Part shown: in pieces, positions 42,269 through 49,717 of the stretch | How the letters are laid out: every line of letters starts with the position of its first letter | Position numbering within the stretch: the first letter of the stretch is position 1 | The notes under the pieces: generated by a model | What the model was told of the DNA's origin: nothing | Databases searched by the model: none | What the model saw: only the letters and a program-made list of their open reading frames with translations | Program-made: the position numbers and the translations under genes | Source: Fibrobacter sp. | GTDB lineage: Bacteria > Fibrobacterota > Fibrobacteria > Fibrobacterales > Fibrobacteraceae | Reading direction: 5' to 3' | DNA: 62,708 nucleotides | Assembly (NCBI GenBank): GCA_024398965.1 | Contig: JAKSIF010000015.1 | Span: forward strand, 1 to 62,708

Positions 42269-42730
42269 CTAGCGGTGATGATAAGGGTGGTTTTGCATCA
42301 CCATCTGCACCCGATACAGCTGTTCCGCCGTAATGATGCGGGCATGATCGTGGGTAAAAGTCAATGGAGATAGACTGAGAAGCATGTCGGCAGACTTCTT
42401 CAAGTTCTCGTCAATGCCATAGGCAGATCCTATCAAGAACACCACGTTCCCAGGGAAACGGTCCCGCAAGGTATCGGAAAGCTTTACCGTATCCATCAGC
42501 TTGCCCTCTTCAGACAGAATCACACGCTTGAACTCGCCCTTAGGGAACTTCTTCTCGAAAAGGGCTGCCTCCTGGGCCAGAGACTGCACGCGGTCATCCA
42601 GCTTGGATTCCTTAAGTTCCACCACCTCCAGAGGGATGGCTCCCCCACGGAGACGCTTGACGTACTTATCCACCTCGTCGGCGATGTAGGCAGAACCAGC
42701 CTTACCAAAAACAGCTAAAACCCACTTCAT
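42269..42730 (-). CDS. rlmH: 23S rRNA pseudouridine-1915 N3-methyltransferase RlmH
   Basis: 153 residues of the SPOUT class. KWVLAVFGKAGSAYIADEVDKYVKRL opens the protein; the knotted SAM site is VVFLIGSAYGIDENLKKSADMLLSLSPLTFTHDHARIITAEQLYRVQMVMQNHPYHHR, whose final Tyr-His-His is the RlmH C-terminal signature. It methylates a pseudouridine in helix 69 of 23S rRNA. The usual His-Glu in SxxTFPHE is His-Asp here. Isolated minus-strand gene. Confidence 0.93.
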   Translation of the reverse strand: MKWVLAVFGKAGSAYIADEVDKYVKRLRGGAIPLEVVELKESKLDDRVQSLAQEAALFEKKFPKGEFKRVILSEEGKLMDTVKLSDTLRDRFPGNVVFLIGSAYGIDENLKKSADMLLSLSPLTFTHDHARIITAEQLYRVQMVMQNHPYHHR

Positions 42731-42839
42731 GATCTTCGATAACTATGATTTATGAATTACGAATTACAAGATAAAGCAAGGCGGCAAAGCCGCGATTATA
42801 ATCTCATAATTCATATTTCGTACTTTGTAATTGGTCGCG

Positions 42840-43568
42840 CTAGCGGCCGACGGCGAGGCGTTCAATAAGGAAGTCCGGCATGCCGGCCTTACGCATGCGT
42901 TCCTGTGTTTCAAAGACGTCGTAGTCAACACGAATCAGGCGGACGCACTTGGTCTCGGTATCCAGCAGGCACCAGCAAGAACGAGGATCTCGGTCGCGAG
43001 GCTGACCAACGCTACCGACATTCACCAAGAGACGTTCCGTATCCTCGATGGTGTACTCGTACTCATCCAGAATCTTTGGAATGGCCATGGGACGGCTCGC
43101 TACAATCACAGGGCTATGCGTGTGACCAACAAAGCAGTAGCGTCCGGTGAAATGGTCAAAGGCATCAAGGGCATCTTCCAGTTCAGTCACATAGACCCAG
43201 TCCGCCGGGCTCAAGGGAGAGGCATGGACAAAGCAGATGTCATTTTCTTCAAAAATGTACGGAAGGCTGCGCAGATATTCAACAGATTCCTTGGAAAGAT
43301 GCTGTTGGGTCCACATGATGGCCTGTTTTGCATAGGGATTGAACCCCTCGCAGGACTCATGCTTGATAGCAACGCTATCATGGTTTCCAATGATACAAGC
43401 GTCCATATTCTCGCGGGCCAAGCGGACACATTCATCGGGATCAACACCATAGCCAACCAGGTCACCAAGACAAATCTTTCTTTCTACGCCATTGTCTTTC
43501 ATAGACTGCAAAACAGCCTCGAAAGCCACCGCGTTGGAATGAATATCAGAGCAAATTCCGTAAAGCAT
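42840..43568 (-). CDS. calcineurin-like metallophosphoesterase
   Basis: 242 residues. The metal-binding motifs appear in order: CSDIHSNAVAFEAVL (Asp-x-His), KICLGDLVGYGVDPDECV (Gly-Asp-Leu), IIGNHDSV (Gly-Asn-His-Asp), and YCFVGHTHSPVI (Gly-His-Thr-His). It belongs to the YfcE/MJ0936 group with phosphodiesterase activity on unknown substrates. Preceded and followed by AT-rich sequences carrying ATTACGAATTAC-like words. Divergent from slyD over 143 bp. Confidence 0.88.
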   Translation of the reverse strand: MLYGICSDIHSNAVAFEAVLQSMKDNGVERKICLGDLVGYGVDPDECVRLARENMDACIIGNHDSVAIKHESCEGFNPYAKQAIMWTQQHLSKESVEYLRSLPYIFEENDICFVHASPLSPADWVYVTELEDALDAFDHFTGRYCFVGHTHSPVIVASRPMAIPKILDEYEYTIEDTERLLVNVGSVGQPRDRDPRSCWCLLDTETKCVRLIRVDYDVFETQERMRKAGMPDFLIERLAVGR

Positions 43569-43711
43569 GGGCCTAATTTATATAATTATGAGATATGAGT
43601 TACAAATTATTAGAGTTTGTTTAGTGTTTTATTTGTTTTTTTACTCTAATTTGACCGACAATTAAACTTTTCAACCCCAAAAACAGGGCTAAAAATCTAT
43701 CTTTGTTCCGT

Positions 43712-44338
43712 ATGGAAACAATTCAAGACAAGCTGAAGGTCAGCATTGCCTATACACTTATGGAAAAGGACGGCAGAATCCTCGAAGAGGTGCCTCCTAC
43801 CCACCCCTTTGTGTACATCCACGGGTATAGCAACATTATTCCCGGTCTTGAAGATGCCTTGAACGGCAGGCACCTGGATGAAAAATTCTCTGTAGACATT
43901 CCAACGATCCTAGGTTACGGACCTTACCGAGAGGACCTGGTGCTGGAAGTTCCCAAGGAGGAGCTGAAGGACATCGGCGAAATCTGGCTGGGAATGGAAC
44001 TGGAAATGTGCATGGACGAGGATGTCCGCGAGTTCCAGATGCCCGAAACCCCGGACGAATTCATCGACGGACTGAACCTGGACGATGACGACGAGTCCGA
44101 TGGAATCTACACAATCAAGGAAATCAAAAAGGATACAGTCATCGTTGATGGAAACCACCCCTTCGCCGGCAAGGACTTGACCTTCGACGTGCAGGTGGTA
44201 GGCATAGACGCCCCCAGCTTTACGGAACTGGAATCCGGTTTCCCAGACAAGAACGAAGAAGATTTTGACGATTTTGAAGACGGCGAGAATTTCGACGACT
44301 TCGGACACAATCCCGACAACCACAGGAGATGGCGCTAA
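43712..44338 (+). CDS. FKBP-type peptidyl-prolyl isomerase, SlyD-like
   Basis: 208 residues. Residues 1-75 contain the FKBP core with YTLMEKDGRILEEVPPTHPFVYIHG, IIPGLEDALNGRHLDEKFSVDIP, and GYGPYREDLVLEVPKEEL; the chaperone IF insert follows before DDESDGIYTIKEIKKDTVIVDGNHPFAGKDLTFDVQV. The last about 30 residues are acidic and aromatic in place of the His-rich metal-binding tail of enterobacterial SlyD. It catalyses prolyl isomerisation in folding. Its stop overlaps the rpiA start (TAATG). Confidence 0.88.
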   Translation: METIQDKLKVSIAYTLMEKDGRILEEVPPTHPFVYIHGYSNIIPGLEDALNGRHLDEKFSVDIPTILGYGPYREDLVLEVPKEELKDIGEIWLGMELEMCMDEDVREFQMPETPDEFIDGLNLDDDDESDGIYTIKEIKKDTVIVDGNHPFAGKDLTFDVQVVGIDAPSFTELESGFPDKNEEDFDDFEDGENFDDFGHNPDNHRRWR

Positions 44339-45027
44339 TGGCAAACATGGACGAACTGAAGAAGGCAGCTGGCGTTAAGGCAGCAGACATGATCAAGGAC
44401 GGCATGACCGTTGGTCTCGGTACAGGCAGTACCGCAGCCCACATGGTGAATCGTCTTGCCGAACGCATCAAGACCGAAGGCATCAAGGTCGTTGGCGTCT
44501 CTACCAGCTGGAGCACCACCTTGCAGTGCCGCGCCCTGGGCATTCCCCTGAAGGAAATGGGCGAAGTCTCCCACCTGGACATGGTCATCGATGGCGCCGA
44601 CGAAATCGACGACAACCGCAACCTGATCAAGGGCCGCGGAGCCGCTCACCTGCTGGAAAAGATCGTCGCCTCCATGACCGACAACTACGTGATTATCGCA
44701 GACTCCGGCAAAAAGGTTGACGTTCTCGGCACCAAGTTCGCCGTTCCCCTGGAAATCATCCCGGGCGCCATCGCCGTTGTTACCGAGAAGGTAAAGCAGC
44801 TGGGCGGTGAACTGAAGGTCCGCATGGGCGCTCCCGGCAAGGACGGTCCGGTGATTAGCGATTCCGGCAACCTCATCGCCGATGCCAAGTTCGCCCCCAT
44901 CGCCAATGCAGACAAGCTGGCTCGCGACCTGGAACACATCGTGGGTATCGTTGGCCACGGCCTGTTCATCGGCATGGCCACCAAGGTGATTCTCGCCGAC
45001 GCTGAAAAGGGCCTGATTGAATTCTAG
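44338..45027 (+). CDS. rpiA: ribose-5-phosphate isomerase A
   Basis: 229 residues. Motifs: MTVGLGTGSTAAHMVNRLAERIK (phosphate loop), GVSTSWSTTLQCRALGI, HLDMVIDGADEIDDNRNLIKGRGAAHLLEKIV (Asp and Lys catalytic residues), and LGTKFAVPLEIIPGA, GNLIADAKF. It interconverts ribose- and ribulose-5-phosphate in the pentose phosphate pathway. I chose ATG 44338, which follows AGGAGA by 6 bases and overlaps the slyD stop; an ATG at 44329 overlaps the ribosome site. Strong terminator at 45059. Confidence 0.96.
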   Translation: MANMDELKKAAGVKAADMIKDGMTVGLGTGSTAAHMVNRLAERIKTEGIKVVGVSTSWSTTLQCRALGIPLKEMGEVSHLDMVIDGADEIDDNRNLIKGRGAAHLLEKIVASMTDNYVIIADSGKKVDVLGTKFAVPLEIIPGAIAVVTEKVKQLGGELKVRMGAPGKDGPVISDSGNLIADAKFAPIANADKLARDLEHIVGIVGHGLFIGMATKVILADAEKGLIEF

Positions 45028-45058
45028 TAGAAAGTCTAAAGGTTAAAGTATAAAGATA

Positions 45059-45086
45059 GTCGCGGGTAAATTCCGCGACTTTTTTT
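45059..45086 (+). terminator. terminator of slyD-rpiA
   Basis: GTCGCGG-GTAAATT-CCGCGAC followed by TTTTTTT, 32 bp after the rpiA stop. Confidence 0.9.
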
Positions 45087-45115
45087 ACAGCGACTTTTCT
45101 TCAACGTCTAGATAA

Positions 45116-45152
45116 AAAAGAAGCCCCGATCCTTTCGGATCGGGGTTTCTTT
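45116..45152. terminator. bidirectional terminator
   Basis: CCCCGATCC-TTTC-GGATCGGGG with AAAAAAGAAG before and TTTCTTT after; ends the minus-strand gene at 45181 and backs up the one at 45059. Confidence 0.85.
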
Positions 45153-45180
45153 AAGCTTTAAGCTCTAAACTTTAAGCTAA

Positions 45181-45852
45181 TTATGCTTCTTCGTCGGAAA
45201 GTTCCGGAGCCTTCTTGATCACATTACGGCGGCCGTAGCGAACCTTGGACGGATCAAAAGTGGTTTCTACCGGAGCGATATCATCGTCAGAAACAGCGGG
45301 AACTGCAGGTGCTGCGGGAGCTGCAACAGGGGCAGCGGCAGGAGCAGCCGGGGTTTCAACGGGGATACGGGGAGCCAGAGGACGGCGTTCTGCGGCAGGA
45401 GCTTCGGCAGCTGCAGGAGCTGCTTCTACTGCGGGTGCGGCAACGGGAGCCTGGGCTTCGTTATTGTTTTCACGACGAGCGCGTTCGGGACGACCTTCGC
45501 GACGGTCACGGCGGTTGCCGCGGCCTTCACGCTGTTCGTTATTGCGTTCGCGGTTGGCAGCAGGCTGCTGAGCAGCAGAAGCGGCCTTTTCGCGATTATT
45601 TTCGCGGTTTTCCTTTGCAGGACGGTCCTTACCGTTATTGTTCTGGCGATTTTCCTTGTTAGACTTTTCACCGCGCTGAGCCATTTCCTGAGCGCTAACG
45701 GGGCGGCGGGAATTGGGCTTCAAGTTCATGTCCGGTGTGAGCTTCTTGAAAATCGGGGTACGAAGCATAGTAAGGAGCTTGTTAACCTTAGTCAGGATAA
45801 CAATGCACAGAATCACTGCTACAAGAGACAGTGCGATTGCGATGTATTCCAT
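45181..45852 (-). CDS. membrane-anchored low-complexity protein
   Basis: 223 residues. An N-terminal membrane helix (YIAIALSLVAVILCIVILTKV) is followed by a short conserved-looking basic part (LRTPIFKKLTPDMNLKPNSRRP), then an Arg/Asn/Glu-rich segment (about 65-125, repeats of ENREN and RRDRREGRPERARR) and an Ala/Pro-rich segment (125-195), and ends with DPSKVRYGRRNVIKKAPELSDEEA. Charge-patterned disordered tails of this kind occur in RNA-binding or RNase E-like proteins, but no domain is present to prove it. Preceded by a possible structured RNA leader. Confidence 0.6.
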   Translation of the reverse strand: MEYIAIALSLVAVILCIVILTKVNKLLTMLRTPIFKKLTPDMNLKPNSRRPVSAQEMAQRGEKSNKENRQNNNGKDRPAKENRENNREKAASAAQQPAANRERNNEQREGRGNRRDRREGRPERARRENNNEAQAPVAAPAVEAAPAAAEAPAAERRPLAPRIPVETPAAPAAAPVAAPAAPAVPAVSDDDIAPVETTFDPSKVRYGRRNVIKKAPELSDEEA

Positions 45853-45951
45853 TCGGGGCACCTCATAAGTAAGGGTTGACCGAGCGTACAGGCTGGAAAT
45901 AAACCCATAGGCCGGGTGACTGACTGTGTTTAGTTAAAGGGACCATCTTAC

Positions 45952-46076
45952 TTGCCTAAAAAAGGCTGCGCCTCCTTGGAGGCTTGACGGCAAAGGGCTT
46001 CGGGCAATAATTGGGCCAGCGAAGCGGGTTTAGGGTCCCCGCCTTGGCGGTGGACCTAGCAGTCACGGGCCCAAAT
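45952..46076 (-). ncRNA. candidate structured RNA or long leader
   Basis: The non-coding gap 45853-46208, read on the minus strand, contains after an AT-rich promoter-like start (TTATCTATATTTG near 46085-46072): an outer stem GGGCC/GGCCC enclosing the long hairpin GGTCC-A-CCGCC-AA-GGCGG-GGACC, then CCTCC-AA-GGAGG and a run of seven T (45962-45956). This order fits a small RNA of about 120 nt ending at an intrinsic terminator, or a leader of the gene at 45181. It contains none of the signatures of SRP, RNase P, tmRNA or 6S RNA that I looked for. Confidence 0.4.
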
Positions 46077-46112
46077 ATAGATAATTTTTTGTTTTTATCC
46101 CAAAATTATCCA

Positions 46113-46144
46113 CAAAAAATCCCCCAAATCGGTTCGACTGGGGG
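46113..46144 (-). terminator. terminator of the small lipoprotein gene
   Basis: On the minus strand CCCCCA-loop-TGGGGG followed by ATTTTTTGTGG. It lies about 65 bp beyond the stop at 46209 and separates that gene from the candidate RNA. Confidence 0.75.
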
Positions 46145-46208
46145 TGGCAGTTTGATTTCTACAAGTAATTTTTAGGAATAAAGCTTACGGCAGATCCGTA
46201 TATATGGA

Positions 46209-46442
46209 CTAAATTCCCATATCCAGCTTATCTAGTGACTTCTTAACAGAATCGGCATACCTGTTCAGGGAATCCAGATTTGTCTGCAGAGAATCAGCCG
46301 TTTTCTGAAGAGAGGCATTTTCCTGGGTCAGGCGGGCGATTTCAGCCTCGGCTTCCTTGTCAGAGCAACCCATGGCGGTTAAAGCGAAAAGAATAAAGGT
46401 CAAAGTCGAAAGAGGTGCGCAAATTTTCTTCAGCATTTTCAT
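46209..46442 (-). CDS. small coiled-coil lipoprotein
   Basis: 77 residues from MKMLKK. A signal with lipobox TAMGC is followed by a heptad-type helix (EAEIARLTQENASLQKTADSLQTNLDSLNRYADSVKKSLDKLDMGI), resembling murein lipoprotein in size and build but without the C-terminal Lys for peptidoglycan linkage (it ends Met-Gly-Ile). Probably an outer membrane lipoprotein forming a coiled-coil trimer or dimer. Its 5' side faces the decamer array. Confidence 0.7.
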   Translation of the reverse strand: MKMLKKICAPLSTLTFILFALTAMGCSDKEAEAEIARLTQENASLQKTADSLQTNLDSLNRYADSVKKSLDKLDMGI

Positions 46443-46492
46443 AACCGCTAAATTAGAATATTCCCACAAGACAGGGGAAAAAAATGGCAAAA

Positions 46493-46870
46493 TTAGGACT
46501 AACATTTAAAATAAATAGTTTCAGTTCTATCAAAAATCCGTAAAACGTATGGCTCAATAGGACTAAAACACGCGCTTGTACATTTTAATCCTATGAAAAT
46601 CGTTGAAAAATTTTCTCACTAGGATTACGATGCTTGATTTGGAATTTTAGTCCTAGCAAAGAGCAAATAGTCAAAGAGAATGTTAGGACTAATACGAAAT
46701 AAAGCGATTTTGGTTCTATGAGCCTATGGGATGCAAGTAAAAAAATAAGGCTAGTCTAAGAGTTTTAAGGGATTAGTCCTAACCAATTCTCCCAACACAT
46801 TGATTGCCTAGGACTAAAGTCACAACAGATAACAGTTAGTCTTAACAATCTTCTACGAACAATCATCTGC
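46493..46870. repeat. array of six 63-bp units with paired inverted decamers
   Basis: Decamers close to TTAGGACTAA start at 46493, 46557, 46619, 46683, 46745 and 46808; the inverted form (near TTAGTCCTAA) starts at 46521, 46585, 46647, 46710, 46773 and 46836. Spacing between direct copies is 62-64 bp and from a direct to its inverted partner 27-28 bp in each unit. The 17-18 bp inside and 24-26 bp between pairs are not conserved. The 482-bp gap 46443-46924 contains this array and otherwise nothing recognisable. Confidence 0.85.
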
Positions 46871-46924
46871 GAAATACCAAAATTTCTATGTTTGATGAAG
46901 AACATAAGCAACGGTACAGTCACG

Positions 46925-49708
46925 ATGAAAGAACAAGAACTTTTGATGCCTGTGGGAACCTGGGACATGCTGGAAGCCGCCGTGAAGAACGGGGCCAACG
47001 CCGTTTATTTTGGAGTCCCTCACTGGAATGCCCGCGGCCGCACCGAGGATTTTTCTTTCGAAGACGTTGGAGCAATGATCCGCTATGCCCGCGCCCACGG
47101 AGTCCGCAGTTTTTTGGCGATGAACGTTCTTGTGTTCGAGCGCGAACTGCAGGGCCTGCCGGAATTCTTGGCGAAGATTATTGAACTGAAGCCCGACGCA
47201 TTTATTATCCAGGACATTGGCCTTGCTCGCCTGATTCGCGCCATCTGCCCCGAGCAGGAAATACACGCCAGCACCCAGATGACCTTGGCCAGCGCCGAGG
47301 GCGTAAACCTGGTGAAGCCCATCGGATTCAACCGCGCAGTTCTAAGCCGCGAACTTTCTGCCAAGCAGATTGCCGCAGTAAAGGCAGGCACCGACCTTGA
47401 AATAGAAGTTTTTGTTCATGGTGCCCTTTGCGTTTCTTATTCCGGACAGTGCCTCACCAGCGAAAACTTCGGCGGACGTTCCGCAAACCGCGGGCAGTGC
47501 GCCCAGAGTTGCCGCCTTCCCTACCGCATTTTCGTAGACGGCAAGGAATATACTGAAACCAACGCGCAATACTTGTTCAGTACTAGGGATTTGTGCGCCC
47601 TGCCCAAGCTGAAGGAACTGGCTGAAATCGGCGTGGAATCCCTGAAGGTGGAAGGCCGCCTGAAGAGCCCCGAATATGTAGCAGCGGTGACAAGAGCCTA
47701 TAGGAAGGCTTTGAATAATTTAGGTGAAAGCGGGAAGAACCGCGCTTTAGGTGAAAGCGAAAAGAACCGCGCGGACTTGGGATTGGAAAGCGCCGACCTG
47801 GAGCCGCTGGAAGTTCTGTTCTCCCGCGGTTTAACCACCGGCTGGCTAGATGGCGATAACCATCAGGAACTGGTGAACGGAACCTTCAGCAACCACCATG
47901 GGATGTATTTAGGCAAGGTGGTGAAAGTGGACCGCGGAGCAGTTTATGTGGAACTGAATATGCCTGCCTCCATGGTTAGCAGGGATGGCGCAGACAGAAA
48001 CACCGCACTCCCCCGCCCCGGCGACGGCATCTTGTTTGAAGATGCGACCTTCGGAATAAGTACTGGCAGCCGTTTGTACGGTGCAGAGATGGTGAAGAAC
48101 GCCCACAACAGGCGCGGTGATGGCATGCGTGGCATTGGCCCCGTGCTACGACTGGATTTCAGCCGTGATTTTGACATGCGCCAGATTGGGCGGAACATGG
48201 ACGTTTTCCGCAACGACTCCCCCGCTCTTGAAAAAGAACTGCGCAAGACATTTACCGACCGCAACCAAGAAACGAAGCGTCCCGTGAACATGGAATTGAC
48301 GGGCGCAGTAGGCGAAAAACTGACCTTGAAGGTTTGGCTTGCTGGCACAACCCTGATGCAGGGAGTAGACAAGGCGGCTGTCGTTGAAAGCGAAAGCCCG
48401 CTGGAAGCCGCGAAGAACGCCGTGGATCCTACGGCCATTGAGGCTCTAGCCCGCAAGGAGCTGGGCGGATTGTCGTCCACGCCTTACGAACTTGGAACGC
48501 TGATGGTTCGCGTGGACGGCACACCTTTCGTTCCCGGAAAGGTGCTGCGCAACCTGCGCCAATCCGCCGTGCAGCAGCTTGAAGATGTTCAGCTCCAGTG
48601 GAAGGAAATGCACGTGAGCGCCGCCGAAGGACGCAAGTTCCTGGAAGATGTTATAAAAAAACAGCTAGATCCTTCGACTTCGCTACGCTACGCTCAGGAT
48701 GACAAGCAGGGTTCACAACGCAAAGTTCAGGATGACAAGCAGGGTTCACAACGCAAAGTTCAGGATGACAAGCAGGGTTCGCAGCGCAAAGCTCAGGATG
48801 ACTCTAGGGAATCTTTCGGTATCATTTCCAAAGTAACAAAGCCCGTAATTTCTGTCCTGGTCCGTAACCCGGACCAGATTGCTGCCCTGAAGGGCCTTGC
48901 CATCGACAACGTCATCATGGACTTTGACTGGGGCGTCAAATACGACGAACCCCTCCAGCAGATTCGCGACCTTGGTTTCAAGGCAGGCATGGCCACCCTT
49001 CGCATCCATAAGCCTGGCGAAAACCATTACCTGAGAAAGATTCTGGAGCTCTGCCCCGACTTCGCCCTGGTACGTAACCTAGGTTCCCTTTCCATTCTCA
49101 AGGACAGCGGCATCCCTCTGGTTGGCGACTACAGCCTGAACGCAGCCAACAGCGCCAGCTACCAGTGGCTTTTGGACCAGGGCCTCACCGCCCTGCATCC
49201 CTCTTGGGACTTAAACAGCACCCAGCTTTTCGACCTGCTGGACAACATCGACGGAAGCCGTCTGGAACTGACACTTCACCAGTACATGCCCGCCTTCCAT
49301 TCCGAATACTGCGCCTTTGCAAGGAGCCTTACCACAGGCCGACGCTTCCCGGAATGCGGCAAGATCTGCACCCAGCACAAGGTTGAAATCGAGGACCATA
49401 AGGGCGAACGCCACTTCCTGCAATCCGATGCGGAATGCCGCAACACTTTGTTCGTAGGCCACCCGCAATCCGCATTAAAGTTGTTGCCGCAGCTCCGCAC
49501 CGCAGGCGTAAACCGTTTCCGCCTTGAAATGCTGAACGAAGACGCCGAAACCGTCCGCCGCAAGGTGCTGATCTACACCCAGGCAATCCTCGGGAAGATT
49601 TCCATCGAAGACGCCATCAAGCAGGCAGGTATTCAGGAAAAGTACGGTTTAAGCGAGGGCCAGCTGTTTAACGACAGCACCTGGCAAAACCGCAAGAAAT
49701 GCGACTAA
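46925..49708 (+). CDS. U32-family protein with DUF3656-like C-terminal half
   Basis: 927 residues from MKEQELLMPVG. The U32 core is clear: KNGANAVYFGVPHWNARG, DAFIIQDIGLARLIRAICPEQEIHASTQMT, VHGALCVSYSGQCLTS, ANRGQCAQSCRLPYRI, and LKVEGRLKSPEYVAAVTRAYRKAL, with the Cys residues that in relatives (RlhA, TrhP) bind an iron-sulphur cluster. The second half (about 300-900) fits long U32 proteins. The family was named for peptidases but tested members hydroxylate RNA, so an RNA-modifying role is likely. Two insertions of repetitive DNA occur at 47720-47773 and 48665-48812. The array at 46493-46870 lies directly upstream. Confidence 0.85.
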   Translation: MKEQELLMPVGTWDMLEAAVKNGANAVYFGVPHWNARGRTEDFSFEDVGAMIRYARAHGVRSFLAMNVLVFERELQGLPEFLAKIIELKPDAFIIQDIGLARLIRAICPEQEIHASTQMTLASAEGVNLVKPIGFNRAVLSRELSAKQIAAVKAGTDLEIEVFVHGALCVSYSGQCLTSENFGGRSANRGQCAQSCRLPYRIFVDGKEYTETNAQYLFSTRDLCALPKLKELAEIGVESLKVEGRLKSPEYVAAVTRAYRKALNNLGESGKNRALGESEKNRADLGLESADLEPLEVLFSRGLTTGWLDGDNHQELVNGTFSNHHGMYLGKVVKVDRGAVYVELNMPASMVSRDGADRNTALPRPGDGILFEDATFGISTGSRLYGAEMVKNAHNRRGDGMRGIGPVLRLDFSRDFDMRQIGRNMDVFRNDSPALEKELRKTFTDRNQETKRPVNMELTGAVGEKLTLKVWLAGTTLMQGVDKAAVVESESPLEAAKNAVDPTAIEALARKELGGLSSTPYELGTLMVRVDGTPFVPGKVLRNLRQSAVQQLEDVQLQWKEMHVSAAEGRKFLEDVIKKQLDPSTSLRYAQDDKQGSQRKVQDDKQGSQRKVQDDKQGSQRKAQDDSRESFGIISKVTKPVISVLVRNPDQIAALKGLAIDNVIMDFDWGVKYDEPLQQIRDLGFKAGMATLRIHKPGENHYLRKILELCPDFALVRNLGSLSILKDSGIPLVGDYSLNAANSASYQWLLDQGLTALHPSWDLNSTQLFDLLDNIDGSRLELTLHQYMPAFHSEYCAFARSLTTGRRFPECGKICTQHKVEIEDHKGERHFLQSDAECRNTLFVGHPQSALKLLPQLRTAGVNRFRLEMLNEDAETVRRKVLIYTQAILGKISIEDAIKQAGIQEKYGLSEGQLFNDSTWQNRKKCD
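47720..47773 (+). repeat. 27-bp tandem duplication inside the U32 gene
   Basis: Two copies of a 27-bp unit encoding LGES(G/E)KNRA, with three base differences. It lies between two otherwise continuous parts of the U32 region and probably extends a surface loop. Confidence 0.8.
48665..48812 (+). repeat. dispersed repeat and 33-bp tandem repeats inside the U32 gene
   Basis: CTAGATCCTTCGACTTCGCT, then ACGCTACGCTCAGGATGAC, is an inverted relative of the lpxD repeat (27378). It is followed by three 33-bp units starting at 48695, 48728 and 48761 (QDDKQGSQRKV) and the start of a fourth at 48794. The reading frame stays open throughout. The first three units differ at two or three bases. Confidence 0.85.
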
Positions 49709-49717
49709 CATAGCGTT

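Noticed and set aside
45862-46080. RNase P RNA, SRP RNA or tmRNA
   Set aside because: A CCCGGCCTATGGGTT segment recalls the 3' end of RNase P RNA, but GAGGAAAGTCC and other universal parts are missing; the SRP GGAAGGAAGC and tmRNA ends are also absent.
46106-46114. Replication origin
   Set aside because: A perfect DnaA box (TTATCCACA) lies here, but it is single and there is no dnaA, dnaN or AT-rich unwinding region nearby.
46493-46870. CRISPR array
   Set aside because: The period (63 bp) suits a CRISPR, but only the two decamers per unit are conserved while the stretch between them varies, and no cas gene is in the window.
46925-49708. U32 protein as a true peptidase
   Set aside because: The family name is historical; the cysteine pattern matches RNA-modifying relatives, and no protease catalytic site is visible.
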